Assembly: GCF_008312935.1 (NCBI RefSeq)
Contig: NZ_VSZO01000001.1
Coordinates: 124,001 to 188,000, forward strand
Origin: Roseiconus lacunae
GTDB lineage: Bacteria; Planctomycetota; Planctomycetia; Pirellulales; Pirellulaceae
Reading direction: 5' to 3'
Length of the DNA: 64,000 nt
The position numbers and the translations under genes were made by a program. Below, piece by piece: positions 39,344 to 48,372 of the stretch (its first letter is position 1; each line of letters opens with the position of its first letter). A model generated the notes under the pieces. The model was not told the origin of the DNA. It made no database searches and saw only the letters and a list, made by a program, of their open reading frames with translations.

Positions 39344-39448
39344 TTCGGTTTAAGCATTTGGATAACACACTCTCGTTTGCGGGAGGGGGCCCCCTCCGGG
39401 CCTGAAAGCCCGACTCCCCAGCGGGAGAGTGAAATGACTTAAGCCGAA
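39344..39448. repeat. 105-bp nested palindrome between convergent genes
   Basis: Outer arms TTCGGTTTAAGCATTT (39344-39359) and AAATGACTTAAGCCGAA (39432-39448), inner arms CACTCTC (39368-39374) and GAGAGTG (39425-39431), and a central hairpin GGGC/GCCC (39398-39411) after a run GGGGGCCCCC. It is distinct from the ~125-bp family. Between the DUF1080 and lpxI stop codons it could act as a two-way terminator or be a palindromic repeat of the REP type. Confidence 0.65.
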
Positions 39449-39486
39449 TTATTCGTATTCAATTGCTTAGTAGCACTGCCTTCTGA

Positions 39487-40452
39487 TCATGCGGCCGTGA
39501 TGTGCCGCACCGTCGGAAGATGGTTTTCGATCGTCGCGGCATCGAACGCGACGATTTTGATTCCATGTTTGTTCGCCAAACGAATCGTCTCCTCGCGTTC
39601 GACGAGGATCGTTTTGTTGGCTTCGATGACAATTGTCTTGCCACCGTTCTCGGCAACACGCTGAATGGTTTGCGGTCCAAAGGTCGGAACATCGAACCGC
39701 ATGTCTTGGTTCGGCTTACTGACCTTGACCAGGGTCCAGCCACCGCGACGGCAAAGCTGTCCGGTCCGCTCGATACATGCGTCGGTTCCTTCGACAGCTT
39801 CGACGGCCAACACCGTCGCGTCTTTGATCGTGATCGATTGGCCAATATCCATGCCGCCCATTTGCTTGGCGACTTGCCATCCGGCCATAGCGTCTTGTTG
39901 TTCGTGTTCGTCCAAAGTGGACCCGGTGAGCAAGCCTTCTTTGATCAACAGGTCTGGAGCGAAATCGGTTGCCGGGCAGACATTCATTGAGCTTCTTGCA
40001 TAGGTACGGGTAACGGCCGACAACAAACTATCGTCGCGCGAATCACGACGTTTTCCCAGTAGGCACGGGCCGAAGGTTCGAATCGCCGTGAGATCGGGAA
40101 AGTGCTTGATCCAGACACTCCCCTGAAATAGAAGATCCGATTTAAACAGTTTGCCGGCCATCGTCACGTCACGAACCTCATGCCGGCGAAAGTAACGCAC
40201 GTGGGCCCCAATCTTTCCGACCCCAGACCACTTCACATGGTCACAAATCGATTCAAGCTCGGGACTGGCATGGCCGGTAATCGCGATACAACACACACGA
40301 CCGCCGGACATCACGATCTGTTGAGCGACTTCGACAGGAAACGATCCCCAGCCGGCGATCAAGCCAACTGGCGGCGGCATCCTTGACGTGTCACTTTTCC
40401 ATCGCGAGAAAACATCGGCAAGGAGATCCCGCCCATAACTACGACGTCGCAT
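39487..40452 (-). CDS. lpxI: UDP-2,3-diacylglucosamine pyrophosphatase LpxI
   Basis: A 321-residue DUF1009/LpxI-type protein that would cleave UDP-2,3-diacylglucosamine to lipid X and UMP in lipid A synthesis, replacing LpxH. Seen: N-terminal IAGWGSFPVEVAQQI, CCIAITGHASPEL, the RDVTMAGKLFKSD segment, TGSTLDEHEQQDA, AVEAVEGTDACIERTGQL and C-terminal DVPTFGPQTIQR, with a catalytic-type Asp region near MRFDVPT. The ATG at 40452 shares a base with the lpxD stop (TAATG), arguing for coupled translation from this start even though it adds ~24 residues before the usual beginning at MPPPVGL (40380). Confidence 0.85.
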   Translation of the reverse strand: MRRRSYGRDLLADVFSRWKSDTSRMPPPVGLIAGWGSFPVEVAQQIVMSGGRVCCIAITGHASPELESICDHVKWSGVGKIGAHVRYFRRHEVRDVTMAGKLFKSDLLFQGSVWIKHFPDLTAIRTFGPCLLGKRRDSRDDSLLSAVTRTYARSSMNVCPATDFAPDLLIKEGLLTGSTLDEHEQQDAMAGWQVAKQMGGMDIGQSITIKDATVLAVEAVEGTDACIERTGQLCRRGGWTLVKVSKPNQDMRFDVPTFGPQTIQRVAENGGKTIVIEANKTILVEREETIRLANKHGIKIVAFDAATIENHLPTVRHITAA

Positions 40453-41492
40453 TAAGCCGCTCGCTCATTGGATCCGGACTCCGGTAACGCCGCCTGTAGC
40501 GTCGCGATCTGTTTTCGCATTGCTTTTAACTCACGTCGCATTTCCGGAAGCTTGCGTTGTAATGCGAAGATCTGCATCTGGTCACGCTGTGGCATCGCGG
40601 GAGCCCCCAAGTAAACCTGGCCGCCGTCGCAGTTGTCCATCACGCCGGCCTTGGCGCCGACGATGGCTCCGTCACCGAGTCGGATGTGATCTTTCAAGCC
40701 GACTTGTCCGGCAAGGATCACATGGTCACCGGTTTGGCACGAACCTGCGATTCCGACTTGACTGCAAATCAGATTGTGCCGACCGATCTGACAGTTGTGC
40801 GCGATCATGACTTGGTTATCAATCTTTGTCCCTTCGCCGACTCGTGTCGCGCCATAAGTCCCCCGATCAATCGTCACACCGGCGCCGATATCAACGTCTG
40901 ATTCAATTTCCACGTACCCAAGCTGGGATGCTGGGACGTGGCGTCCACCTTCAAATCGATAACCAAACCCGTCGGCCCCCAGCGTCGAAGATGCGTGAAT
41001 CCGTACTCGGTCGCCGATTCGAGTGTGCGTGTAAAGCGTGACGTTCGGATGCAGCACACAATCCGATCCGATCGTGCAACCGCTCATGATCACCACACCT
41101 GGCATCACTAATGTTCGCTCACCGACGACCACGTCGGCGGCGATGGTGGCACTGGGGTGAATCGATGCCGAATCTGCGATGCGAGCGTTCGACGCGGTTC
41201 CTTCGTTCGAAATTTGGACAGGAAGCGGCGGTCGAAATTGTCTTACGATCTGGGCAAACGCGGCGTGAGGATCATCCACGAGCAATTGAGGACACTCGCA
41301 TTCCTCGATCAATTTGGCGGTCACGATTGCCAACGCCGCAATCTCACGAACCTGCGGTGTCGGTTGGACAACCAGGGTGATCTCGTTAGCGGCGGCCAAC
41401 TCCAACGGATTCGCGCCATGACATAGCGCAGTTCCATCGCCGTGGAGGGTACCACCTACCAATTGGCTTAGCTCGTCCAGTCGAATTGCCAT
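40452..41492 (-). CDS. lpxD: UDP-3-O-acylglucosamine N-acyltransferase LpxD
   Basis: A 346-residue acyltransferase that adds the N-linked acyl chain to UDP-3-O-acylglucosamine. The N-terminal uridine-binding domain (MAIRLDELSQLVGGTLHGDG) is followed by a long left-handed beta-helix of hexapeptide repeats (~105-290; IHPSATIAADVVVGERTLVM, then GADGFGYRFEGGRHV), the catalytic His in DNQVMIAHNCQIG, and a C-terminal helical tail of ~35 residues. Start at 41492 has AAAAGGAAG upstream; the frame is open to 41717 but without family similarity. With lpxI it forms a two-gene lipid A unit, showing that the organism makes lipid A. Confidence 0.92.
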   Translation of the reverse strand: MAIRLDELSQLVGGTLHGDGTALCHGANPLELAAANEITLVVQPTPQVREIAALAIVTAKLIEECECPQLLVDDPHAAFAQIVRQFRPPLPVQISNEGTASNARIADSASIHPSATIAADVVVGERTLVMPGVVIMSGCTIGSDCVLHPNVTLYTHTRIGDRVRIHASSTLGADGFGYRFEGGRHVPASQLGYVEIESDVDIGAGVTIDRGTYGATRVGEGTKIDNQVMIAHNCQIGRHNLICSQVGIAGSCQTGDHVILAGQVGLKDHIRLGDGAIVGAKAGVMDNCDGGQVYLGAPAMPQRDQMQIFALQRKLPEMRRELKAMRKQIATLQAALPESGSNERAA

Positions 41493-41957
41493 GGCGACTT
41501 CCTTTTCGCTGCTGCATCTGAAATGAAGATCCGCTGGAGGATAGCGGCAACGGCGATTTGATGACAAGAGAAATGCTCCAAATCGCTTTTCCATGAATCC
41601 CCTGCCTTCGCGGCCATCCCGATTCGGGTGCTCGCCCTGCTGTGGGGCTGACAGTTGGGCCCGGTGACATGGTTTCCTAAGGAATCCCCCCGAGGTTGTG
41701 CCCCTTGCGGAAGCCACCGCGAACTACATCGACCGAGTCAAATAGACTGCGCTGCAGCGACATGCTGTGTCGATTCGATGGCGCTGATGGCGTGTTCAAT
41801 TCACTTCGTTTTCGTTAAGTGCTTTGCTGGTAGCGACTTATCGACTCCAAAGAAAATTTGGCACAGCGGATGCTTTATAGATGTCGTGAAACTGGCACCA
41901 ATCATTGCCGCCGGATTGCGGCATAGACACGCCCCCCATTGCACTGGAGACTCCAGG
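41493..41957. other. divergent intergenic region, nothing recognised
   Basis: 465 bases between the divergent lpxD and secreted-protein genes. An open frame runs through much of it in phase with the downstream gene but has no signal peptide or ribosome site of its own. A small stem GCCGC/GCGGC lies near 41908. Promoters of both units must be here. Confidence 0.45.
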
Positions 41958-42755
41958 ATGAATCAAATTGCCAAAACGTTTGCCGCTGTTGCTTCACTGG
42001 CCCTCGGAATGATCATTTCGACCCCGGCGCGGGCGGGACACGAATCGCTCGTTTACGACTCGGCAGACCATTACCGCGACGCGGTTAAAGATTTTGAACG
42101 ATTGGTGTTGCGAACGGATGGTGTCGAGCGTTGCGACGAGCGGTTAGTCGACGACCTGGAAGACAGCACCAGTCATTTGCGTTCGGCATCGAGAGACCTA
42201 CGGCGAATCGATCGTTTGTTTGAGAAATTTGCGAAAACAGAGTCGCTACATCGTCAAGTTGAGAGCGTCTTCTTCCACCAAGGCCGGTACCCGTACTGCC
42301 CACGCCTAGAAGCATCGTGGCGCCTGGTAAGTTTTCACTTCGCCGGCGTTGTTCGTGAACTAAATGCATTGCAACTGGGGCGCCCGATCGGAACTTGCAA
42401 CATCGGCAGCCGCGGCGGGGTAAGTGTTCACGTTTCAAACCCGTCGATCTCGGTACGATCGCTGGCCAAGCCTCCGGTAACGCCTCCTCACATTGGTTCG
42501 ATTCACCAGAATCGAGGTCCCAACTCCGCGGGAAACTGGAACGACTTCGGAGATTGGAACAGCCGTCACAGGGGCAACGTCGCTCACCCTCACGATCATC
42601 ACCGACCAAGTGGACGCGCAGGGACGCACCCAGCTTACGGGATCGGAGCCGACTTGCAACGACGTCATGATCCTCGTAAGTCACCGACTATCGAACGGTC
42701 GGCCAAAGATGAACTGCGTCGTGCGATCGTCGGTGCAATTCTACAACGCATGTAA
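41958..42755 (+). CDS. secreted protein of unknown function
   Basis: A 265-residue protein I do not recognise. It starts with a clear signal peptide (KTFAAVASLALGMIISTPARA, cleaved before GHES) and GGAG lies upstream of ATG 41958. The mature part has a helical, charged N-terminal half (DHYRDAVKDFERLVLRTDG, RDLRRIDRLFEKFAKTES) of the kind seen in small planctomycete periplasmic proteins, and a His/Pro/Gly/Asn-rich, probably disordered second half (NRGPNSAGNWNDFGDW, then HPHDHHRPSG), closing with a short helix. The His-rich stretch might bind metal. No operon partner. Confidence 0.65.
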   Translation: MNQIAKTFAAVASLALGMIISTPARAGHESLVYDSADHYRDAVKDFERLVLRTDGVERCDERLVDDLEDSTSHLRSASRDLRRIDRLFEKFAKTESLHRQVESVFFHQGRYPYCPRLEASWRLVSFHFAGVVRELNALQLGRPIGTCNIGSRGGVSVHVSNPSISVRSLAKPPVTPPHIGSIHQNRGPNSAGNWNDFGDWNSRHRGNVAHPHDHHRPSGRAGTHPAYGIGADLQRRHDPRKSPTIERSAKDELRRAIVGAILQRM

Positions 42756-42974
42756 AGGTCCGCTCGAAGGCCACATCGCAGGGTGTGTCCTGGCTTGCTG
42801 TAACCTGACTGGTCGTCTTCCGGCTCCGGGGGCGACCACTCAGAGGTAATCTCAAGTGAACCGTCAAACATGCTCGCATCGGTTTTGGCTTGGTGATAGC
42901 GGGTCCCGCGACCGACGCCCGGTCGGTGACAAACCGCATTGCGTTCTACCGTAACGCCGAGATTTTCTTAGAAG

Positions 42975-42990
42975 CGTGCATCCTTGCACG
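42975..42990. terminator. small hairpin at the 3-prime end of the FKBP gene
   Basis: CGTGCA-tcct-TGCACG, immediately beyond the stop codon of the minus-strand FKBP gene. No T run follows; weak terminator candidate between convergent genes. Confidence 0.3.
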
Positions 42991-42991
42991 T

Positions 42992-43549
42992 CTATTCCAC
43001 ATCAATTAATTCGACAATGAAGTGGAGATGCGAATGGGGAGGAATCGAGCCTGGGGAACCACGTTCACCATAGCCAAGTTTGGACGGAATCCAAAGCTCG
43101 ATCATTCCCCCTTCACCGACGAGTTGCAGTCCTTCGGTCCAGCCGGCGACGACGCTTCCCAGTGGAAATGTGGTTGGTTTGCCGCGTTCGTAAGAACTGT
43201 CAAACACCCTTCCACTATTGAGCCAGCCGCGATAGTTGACTGTCACGGTATCGTCAGCACTGGGCTTCTTTCCAGAAGATTGTCTTAAGACACGATATCT
43301 CAGTCCGGAATCGGTCGCCGTGAAGCCTGGCAAGTCACCCGGGTCAATTGGCCCGGTACCCTGCTGAAACTCTGGTCGATGGACGAACGTCAAAGACTCC
43401 CATGGCGATGCCGATGCGGGTGGCGTTTCGACTTCTGGCATCGGGATGTCGGCAACGATGTCCGGGCTTCGCTTTGCGTTCGAACGACACCCCGAGACGA
43501 TGAGCATCAAGGCCGCTGAGCACCATACCAAACTTATTTTATCCGCCAT
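42992..43549 (-). CDS. FKBP-type peptidyl-prolyl isomerase lipoprotein
   Basis: A 185-residue lipoprotein. The signal peptide ends in the lipobox L-I-V-S-G-C, so it should be lipid-anchored after cleavage. Then a ~45-residue linker and a FKBP domain (~95-185): GLRYRVLRQSSGKKPSADD, VTVNYRGWLNSGRVFDSSY, FPLGSVVAGWTEGLQLVGEG, ELWIPSKLGYGERG and HSHLHFIVELIDVE. It speeds cis-trans proline isomerisation in folding envelope proteins. Start 43549 has GGAG ~10 bases upstream and gives the expected lipoprotein signal; the frame is open to 43684. Confidence 0.88.
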   Translation of the reverse strand: MADKISLVWCSAALMLIVSGCRSNAKRSPDIVADIPMPEVETPPASASPWESLTFVHRPEFQQGTGPIDPGDLPGFTATDSGLRYRVLRQSSGKKPSADDTVTVNYRGWLNSGRVFDSSYERGKPTTFPLGSVVAGWTEGLQLVGEGGMIELWIPSKLGYGERGSPGSIPPHSHLHFIVELIDVE

Positions 43550-44290
43550 CTTCGCACTCCAGGCTGGCATCCCGCCACAATTCAATACATCGACCGTCAA
43601 AGAGACGACTCCGATCGGTTTGGGCAGACTAGCGAATCCCGTCAGCGTCCGAAAGACAGTCTTGCCGACTAGTCGATGTATCAATCTCGCAAGGTCTGGA
43701 TCGGACTTTCGTTGTCCTTCGCTTTCGCTCCTGACAGTGTGAAGTTACCAGGTGGAACAGAGCACTTCTCTTGGACTTCGAAAGAGCGGGCGTCACTGGT
43801 AATGGAAACATTGTCTCCATTCCAGCAATTCGCTGCTTTTGCACGTAGCCTAGCCGTGCCTTGTGGGATAGACGGATTGATTTCTATGGCATGCTAACAC
43901 AATTCGGTGACTTTTCTTACCCCCTGTTCTCCTCGTGTCGAGTCAACTGGAAGCTACCCGGACAAATTGGAGATCACGAAAAAGCACACGCGACTTCAGC
44001 TTATCAGAGATCCCGCGAGCGTCCTGGTGGTTAACCGCTACAGAACTACGTGGTTGCAACGATTATTGGAATGGACTCGCCAACAGACCACTCAGGTTGG
44101 CGGGGTGCACTATACTTGCAGCGTCTGTCGCCCGGTTTTCCGATACCAGGAGCCGAATACACGGGTGTCCAGCCTGCATCACAGCATCCGAAAACCATGA
44201 GACGTGCGACGGCCGTCGGCTCAGGCGTTGCCGTATGTCACTTTTCGGTTAGCTGCTTAGATTTTTCCCATTCGTCTAACGAATCGTAGT
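43550..44290. other. intergenic region without a convincing gene
   Basis: 741 bases between the FKBP gene (minus) and the CHAT protein (plus). Open frames on the plus strand (43676-43897, 43907-44252) show no domain and overlap. A perfect ATTCGT-cta-ACGAAT inverted repeat at 44270-44284 ends 6 bases before the CHAT start codon and might fold over its ribosome site or bind a regulator. Confidence 0.4.
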
Positions 44291-47200
44291 ATGTATCGAT
44301 TAGGTCTCATCACCTGTTTTTTGACGTTTTGTATTATCGACGGCGGACCGCCTCTCTGTCATGCGGAAAAGCCTGCCGAACGTGAGTGCTCTTTCAGCGA
44401 TGACTTTTCGATCAATGACAAACGTGCAAATGAAGTTTCTGGCCAAACTCAGTGGTCCCCAGGTGAGATCAAGCTTGGTGCAAGTTCATCCATTCTACGC
44501 AAAGTGTTGTCGGCTGCGAAATTTCAATTCGAGGTTGAGATCTCACCCACTGAGCAGTCGCAGCAACATGTCACGCATATTCAATTGCTTTTTAGCAACA
44601 ATCGTCAGATCGTTGTTGTTCTACACCGGCGACTCACGTCGGAAGGATGGGTGCGTCAGCCTGAACTGATCGAACTGAGACCACAATCAGGCCTTCCGAC
44701 TTTTGAGGTCGTATCGCTTAGGAAACTCCCGGTATTCAAGTCTCTAGAAAGCAGCGAACTTTGGAAAATCGCCTATGACTTTGGAGTGATCAAAGTCTCG
44801 TTTGGTAATCAGGCGATCGGGACTGCTTTTAGTGGAATTCTTGGAGCGCATTGTCACGCGGCAGCAGTCGCCCAGCCAAAGACACCGATCATCTTGAACA
44901 CTTGGTCTGTGTCGGGAACCCCTGTACATTCCACCCAGAAAGACGAAGAGTTTTGGAGGGAATTCACAAAGCTTTCTTCGCAAGCGACCCGCTACCGGTC
45001 ACAAAATTTGCTTTCAGAGTGGGAGAATGCCGAACGAAAGAAACTCAAGCTTTGTGAAGCCAATAAAGGATCGAACCACTATGGGAGCGCACTCGTGCTC
45101 CAAAACCTGGCAACATGCATGGACTTGCAGTCCAAACCGCAACAGGCGATTGAGCACTATCGACGTGCGGAACGTGTATTCGCAAAGTCGCTGGGCCCGC
45201 AGCACCCCGAAACGCTTCGCACGTTTCTTCTTGCGAGCGATATCATGGCTCGTCTCGACCCAAAGTCGGCTGACCTTTTGAAGGTCCGTCAAACGCTCTC
45301 TGAGATGCTGGATATTGCTGGAAGTGTGTGCGAACACTCTCGACAAGGAGTCGACTTGGGCATCAACATTCTCTTCCTCAATGCAAGGCAGTGCAGAGAG
45401 GAAAAGAACTATGACACGTATGGGGCTCTTGCAAGACAACTGATTGAGCTGCTCAGGCTTCGCCATGGCGAAAATGCGGATCGAGACTACTACGAGCAAA
45501 TTGAACAATTTCAATTTGCAGAAGATATCTCCACCGCCGACGAAAATCGTCGGCGAAAGTTGATCGAGATCGATCAATTGAGCATGAAGAGTGAATTGGA
45601 GATTCGATCACTTTCTAGCGACGGGTATTCAACCATTGAGAAGCTGGCTACCAAATGCCTCGAACTTCTTGGAGCAAACCATCCAAGAACCCTTTGGGCT
45701 GAGTCAAACCTGGCGATAGTACTTGGAAACCGGGGAATGGCTGGAGAATCAACCGAGATCCTTGAAAACCTTTTGAAACGATCGATCGAAAAATTTGGTA
45801 ACGAAGATCCTCGCGTTATTCTCACGATGTTTCGCCTGGGATTTGCTTATAGTGTTCTGGAAAGGAAGGAGGAGGCTGATCGATGGTTCACAAAGGCGCT
45901 CAAGTCATCCGACGACCTTGGGATTACAAAATCGAAAGCTTATGCCTATGGGCTACAGCTCTTCGGTCGACACCTTAAGCAGGATGGAGAAAATGATCGC
46001 GCGAGGCAACAACTTGAACACGCGTTGGAAATTCTGGAATCCAGCACTTTCGGCGACCCAGGTCTAATTAACGCGACTCGATCTGCTTTGATCGATGCGT
46101 ACCAAGCCGTCGGCGATGATGCCCAGGCAAGGCGAATGATCGCGCAAAGCGAATCCAGCGTTGGAGAATCAAACCTAGGTGGCGGTGCGGCGTATAACAT
46201 CGCCTTTTCAAAGGGTATTCAGTTGTTGCGTGATAAGAAATTCGAGCAAGCCTTGAGATCCCTAGATGAAGCAGAAAAAGCTGCTATCGAAATCTATGGT
46301 GAGTTCAGCCGACCGTACTATGCAGTAAAGCACTCGAAGTTCCTGACCCAAACATACTTAGGCAATAGAGTCGAAGCAGGAAAGTTACTCAACGATTTGA
46401 GTCAATCTGATCACCTCCGGAACCAATCGATCTTCGGTATCTATTCGCAGTCCGAACAGTTTGCCCATTCGGCGAGTCAACGAGATGAGATCAACCGTAT
46501 CCTTCTATTGTTAAGCCATGATTTGATCGAATGCAAAGATGCCTACAAAAACCTGATTATGGCTAAGGGAATACTCACGGAATATCAACGAAGGCATGCG
46601 TTGATACGACGGACCCCGGAACTTTCCGAGGTTGCCGCTGAGTTGCGAAGTGTGAACCAGCAACTCACCTCCATTTTGATGGAAGGTGTCCCTGTAGGTG
46701 AGCAATCCGTAGACGACCTTTTGCAATTGCGAAAAACGCTGCAAAAACAAATCTCTATCAAAGTTCCGCCGATTTCTGAATCGCCGGATGCTCGATTCGC
46801 GTCGATCGTTGGAGGCCTTAAATCGGACCAAGTGCTCGTCGATTTCATCGAGTACTCCAATCCAAACGACACTCTTGCTCTATCGAATGATCGCATGCTA
46901 TGTGCGTTTGCGTTGTCGCACGATGGCTCTGTACGTTTCGCCGACTTAGGTGGATCGAAACGGATCAAGCAGGCACTAGAACGATGGTTAGACGCCTTGG
47001 ATCAAGAGGTTAGCGATTACGGGGGTTCATCCGCTGCGCTTACACGGCATGAAGTAAAGCGACTTGGACGCAACCTTCGGAAGTTGGTTCTAGATCCGAT
47101 TGTCTCAGTATCAGAGCTTCCGCGACGATTAATTGTCTCACCCGACGGCCCTCTGGCTGCTTGCCCTTTTTCGGCGTTGCCGGGTACAAAGGCAGGCTCA

Positions 47201-48025
47201 TATCTTCTTGAATCAACTTCGATCTCGTATACGATCGCTCCGCGACTACTTGGTTCGCCGGCGATTAAGCAGGATGCGAAGAGTGAAGCGAAATCGATGT
47301 TGATCGTTAGCGACATCGATTACGGGGAATCGAAAGGCAACGCGGACCACGAGCCTTTATTTTCACCACTTGCGTCCGTCCCGCAATCGATCAACTCAGT
47401 TGCTCAGAAATTTCGCGAACGACATCCATCGGCTAGTATCTTGCGGCTCGTCGGGGGTGATGCAGACGAGACGACCGTTGGGAACTCGCTTTCAGGGAAG
47501 TCTCATATCCATTTTGATACTCATGGTTTTTCTCTAGCTACACGAGCTACCCCTAATCGCCCTGGGGCGAACGCTTCGCTCGGGATGAGTGGAATTGCCC
47601 TTTCCGGTGCCAACTTGGTCTTTGCACGAACCAATCCCACCCCAGGGATCATGTGGGTCGACGAACTTGCCATGTGTGACTTAACAAGTGCCGAGATCGT
47701 ATTTGTAGCTGCGTGTGAAACAACACCAGGGGTTCGCGTTTTGAACGAAGGGCAACTGGGGATCCAAAGGGCTCTTGCGATTTCGGGTGCAGGTGCATCC
47801 ATTACAACGCTAAGTTCCGTCTTCGATCGATCCACGATTGATCTCATTGACCATTTCTATCACTACGCGCTCACCGAAAAATACAATGCGGCGGAGGCAC
47901 TGCGACTTGCAAAAATAGCAATGCTTCAAGGCGGACGGAACACCGATCGAAAGCTATACCCGTCCGAACGCCTTCCGGTTCAGACGTGGGCCCCCTTCGT
48001 GATCTATGGCCAGATTAAAGAGTGA
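44291..48025 (+). CDS. exported TPR-CHAT domain (caspase-like) protein
   Basis: A 1244-residue protein with an N-terminal signal peptide (LGLITCFLTFCIIDGGPPLCHA), an unassigned beta-rich region (~30-215), many TPR/kinesin-light-chain-type repeats (~250-720; NHYGSALVLQNLATCMDLQS, NHPRTLWAESNLAIVLGNRG), a helical stretch, and a C-terminal CHAT domain (~850-1244). The CHAT peptidase dyad is complete: H1078 in HIHFDTHGFS and C1142 in IVFVAACETTPG, followed by GIQRALAISGAGASITTLS. CHAT domains are caspase/separase-related cysteine peptidases, usually cytoplasmic; an export signal is notable. Base composition looks richer in A/T at third positions than its neighbours. No partner gene is adjacent. 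Target unknown. Confidence 0.85.
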   Translation: MYRLGLITCFLTFCIIDGGPPLCHAEKPAERECSFSDDFSINDKRANEVSGQTQWSPGEIKLGASSSILRKVLSAAKFQFEVEISPTEQSQQHVTHIQLLFSNNRQIVVVLHRRLTSEGWVRQPELIELRPQSGLPTFEVVSLRKLPVFKSLESSELWKIAYDFGVIKVSFGNQAIGTAFSGILGAHCHAAAVAQPKTPIILNTWSVSGTPVHSTQKDEEFWREFTKLSSQATRYRSQNLLSEWENAERKKLKLCEANKGSNHYGSALVLQNLATCMDLQSKPQQAIEHYRRAERVFAKSLGPQHPETLRTFLLASDIMARLDPKSADLLKVRQTLSEMLDIAGSVCEHSRQGVDLGINILFLNARQCREEKNYDTYGALARQLIELLRLRHGENADRDYYEQIEQFQFAEDISTADENRRRKLIEIDQLSMKSELEIRSLSSDGYSTIEKLATKCLELLGANHPRTLWAESNLAIVLGNRGMAGESTEILENLLKRSIEKFGNEDPRVILTMFRLGFAYSVLERKEEADRWFTKALKSSDDLGITKSKAYAYGLQLFGRHLKQDGENDRARQQLEHALEILESSTFGDPGLINATRSALIDAYQAVGDDAQARRMIAQSESSVGESNLGGGAAYNIAFSKGIQLLRDKKFEQALRSLDEAEKAAIEIYGEFSRPYYAVKHSKFLTQTYLGNRVEAGKLLNDLSQSDHLRNQSIFGIYSQSEQFAHSASQRDEINRILLLLSHDLIECKDAYKNLIMAKGILTEYQRRHALIRRTPELSEVAAELRSVNQQLTSILMEGVPVGEQSVDDLLQLRKTLQKQISIKVPPISESPDARFASIVGGLKSDQVLVDFIEYSNPNDTLALSNDRMLCAFALSHDGSVRFADLGGSKRIKQALERWLDALDQEVSDYGGSSAALTRHEVKRLGRNLRKLVLDPIVSVSELPRRLIVSPDGPLAACPFSALPGTKAGSYLLESTSISYTIAPRLLGSPAIKQDAKSEAKSMLIVSDIDYGESKGNADHEPLFSPLASVPQSINSVAQKFRERHPSASILRLVGGDADETTVGNSLSGKSHIHFDTHGFSLATRATPNRPGANASLGMSGIALSGANLVFARTNPTPGIMWVDELAMCDLTSAEIVFVAACETTPGVRVLNEGQLGIQRALAISGAGASITTLSSVFDRSTIDLIDHFYHYALTEKYNAAEALRLAKIAMLQGGRNTDRKLYPSERLPVQTWAPFVIYGQIKE

Positions 48026-48099
48026 TTTGCAGCCTGCTGTTTTTTGAAATCTGTTACTGCGACTTGTTGTAAGTAGGCGGATAGAAATCTTACGACAAA

Positions 48100-48171
48100 T
48101 GGCAACCCGATGCGTAAGCGAGGGGCCTCTTTTTTCGCCGGTTCGTTCCTCGCTTTCGCGTCAAATTACCA
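48100..48171. repeat. 72-bp imperfect palindrome downstream of the CHAT gene
   Basis: Arms 48100-48123 and 48148-48171 pair over 24 bases with about seven mismatches (core GCGTAAGCGAGG against CCTCGCTTTCGC), with a loop holding GGCCTCTTTTTT. The T6 run makes it a plausible terminator for the CHAT gene; the size and sequence also suit a palindromic repeat. The rest of the gap 48026-48372 between these convergent genes has no gene. Confidence 0.6.
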
Positions 48172-48372
48172 AACCCAAAAACTTCCGACCACCTGCTTAG
48201 CTTGCGACGTTGCATGATTTCCAAGCGATCTAACCAAGGCTCAGCATCTTAGGATGCGGAAGGTATTTCCACTTACCCTACCTCATCTTGCGAATTCGAC
48301 AGTTGCGTTTCCGCTTTCAATGCTAAAAGCGACCGCAACGTTGACGCTGCGGGGCGGTGATTGGTTTTGATA

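Noticed and set aside
41655-41957. Longer start for the secreted protein at 41958
   Set aside because: The longer form would bury a clear signal peptide; GGAG and the signal support 41958.
43676-44252. Small plus-strand frames between FKBP and CHAT genes
   Set aside because: They overlap in different phases, have no recognisable motif and no ribosome site.
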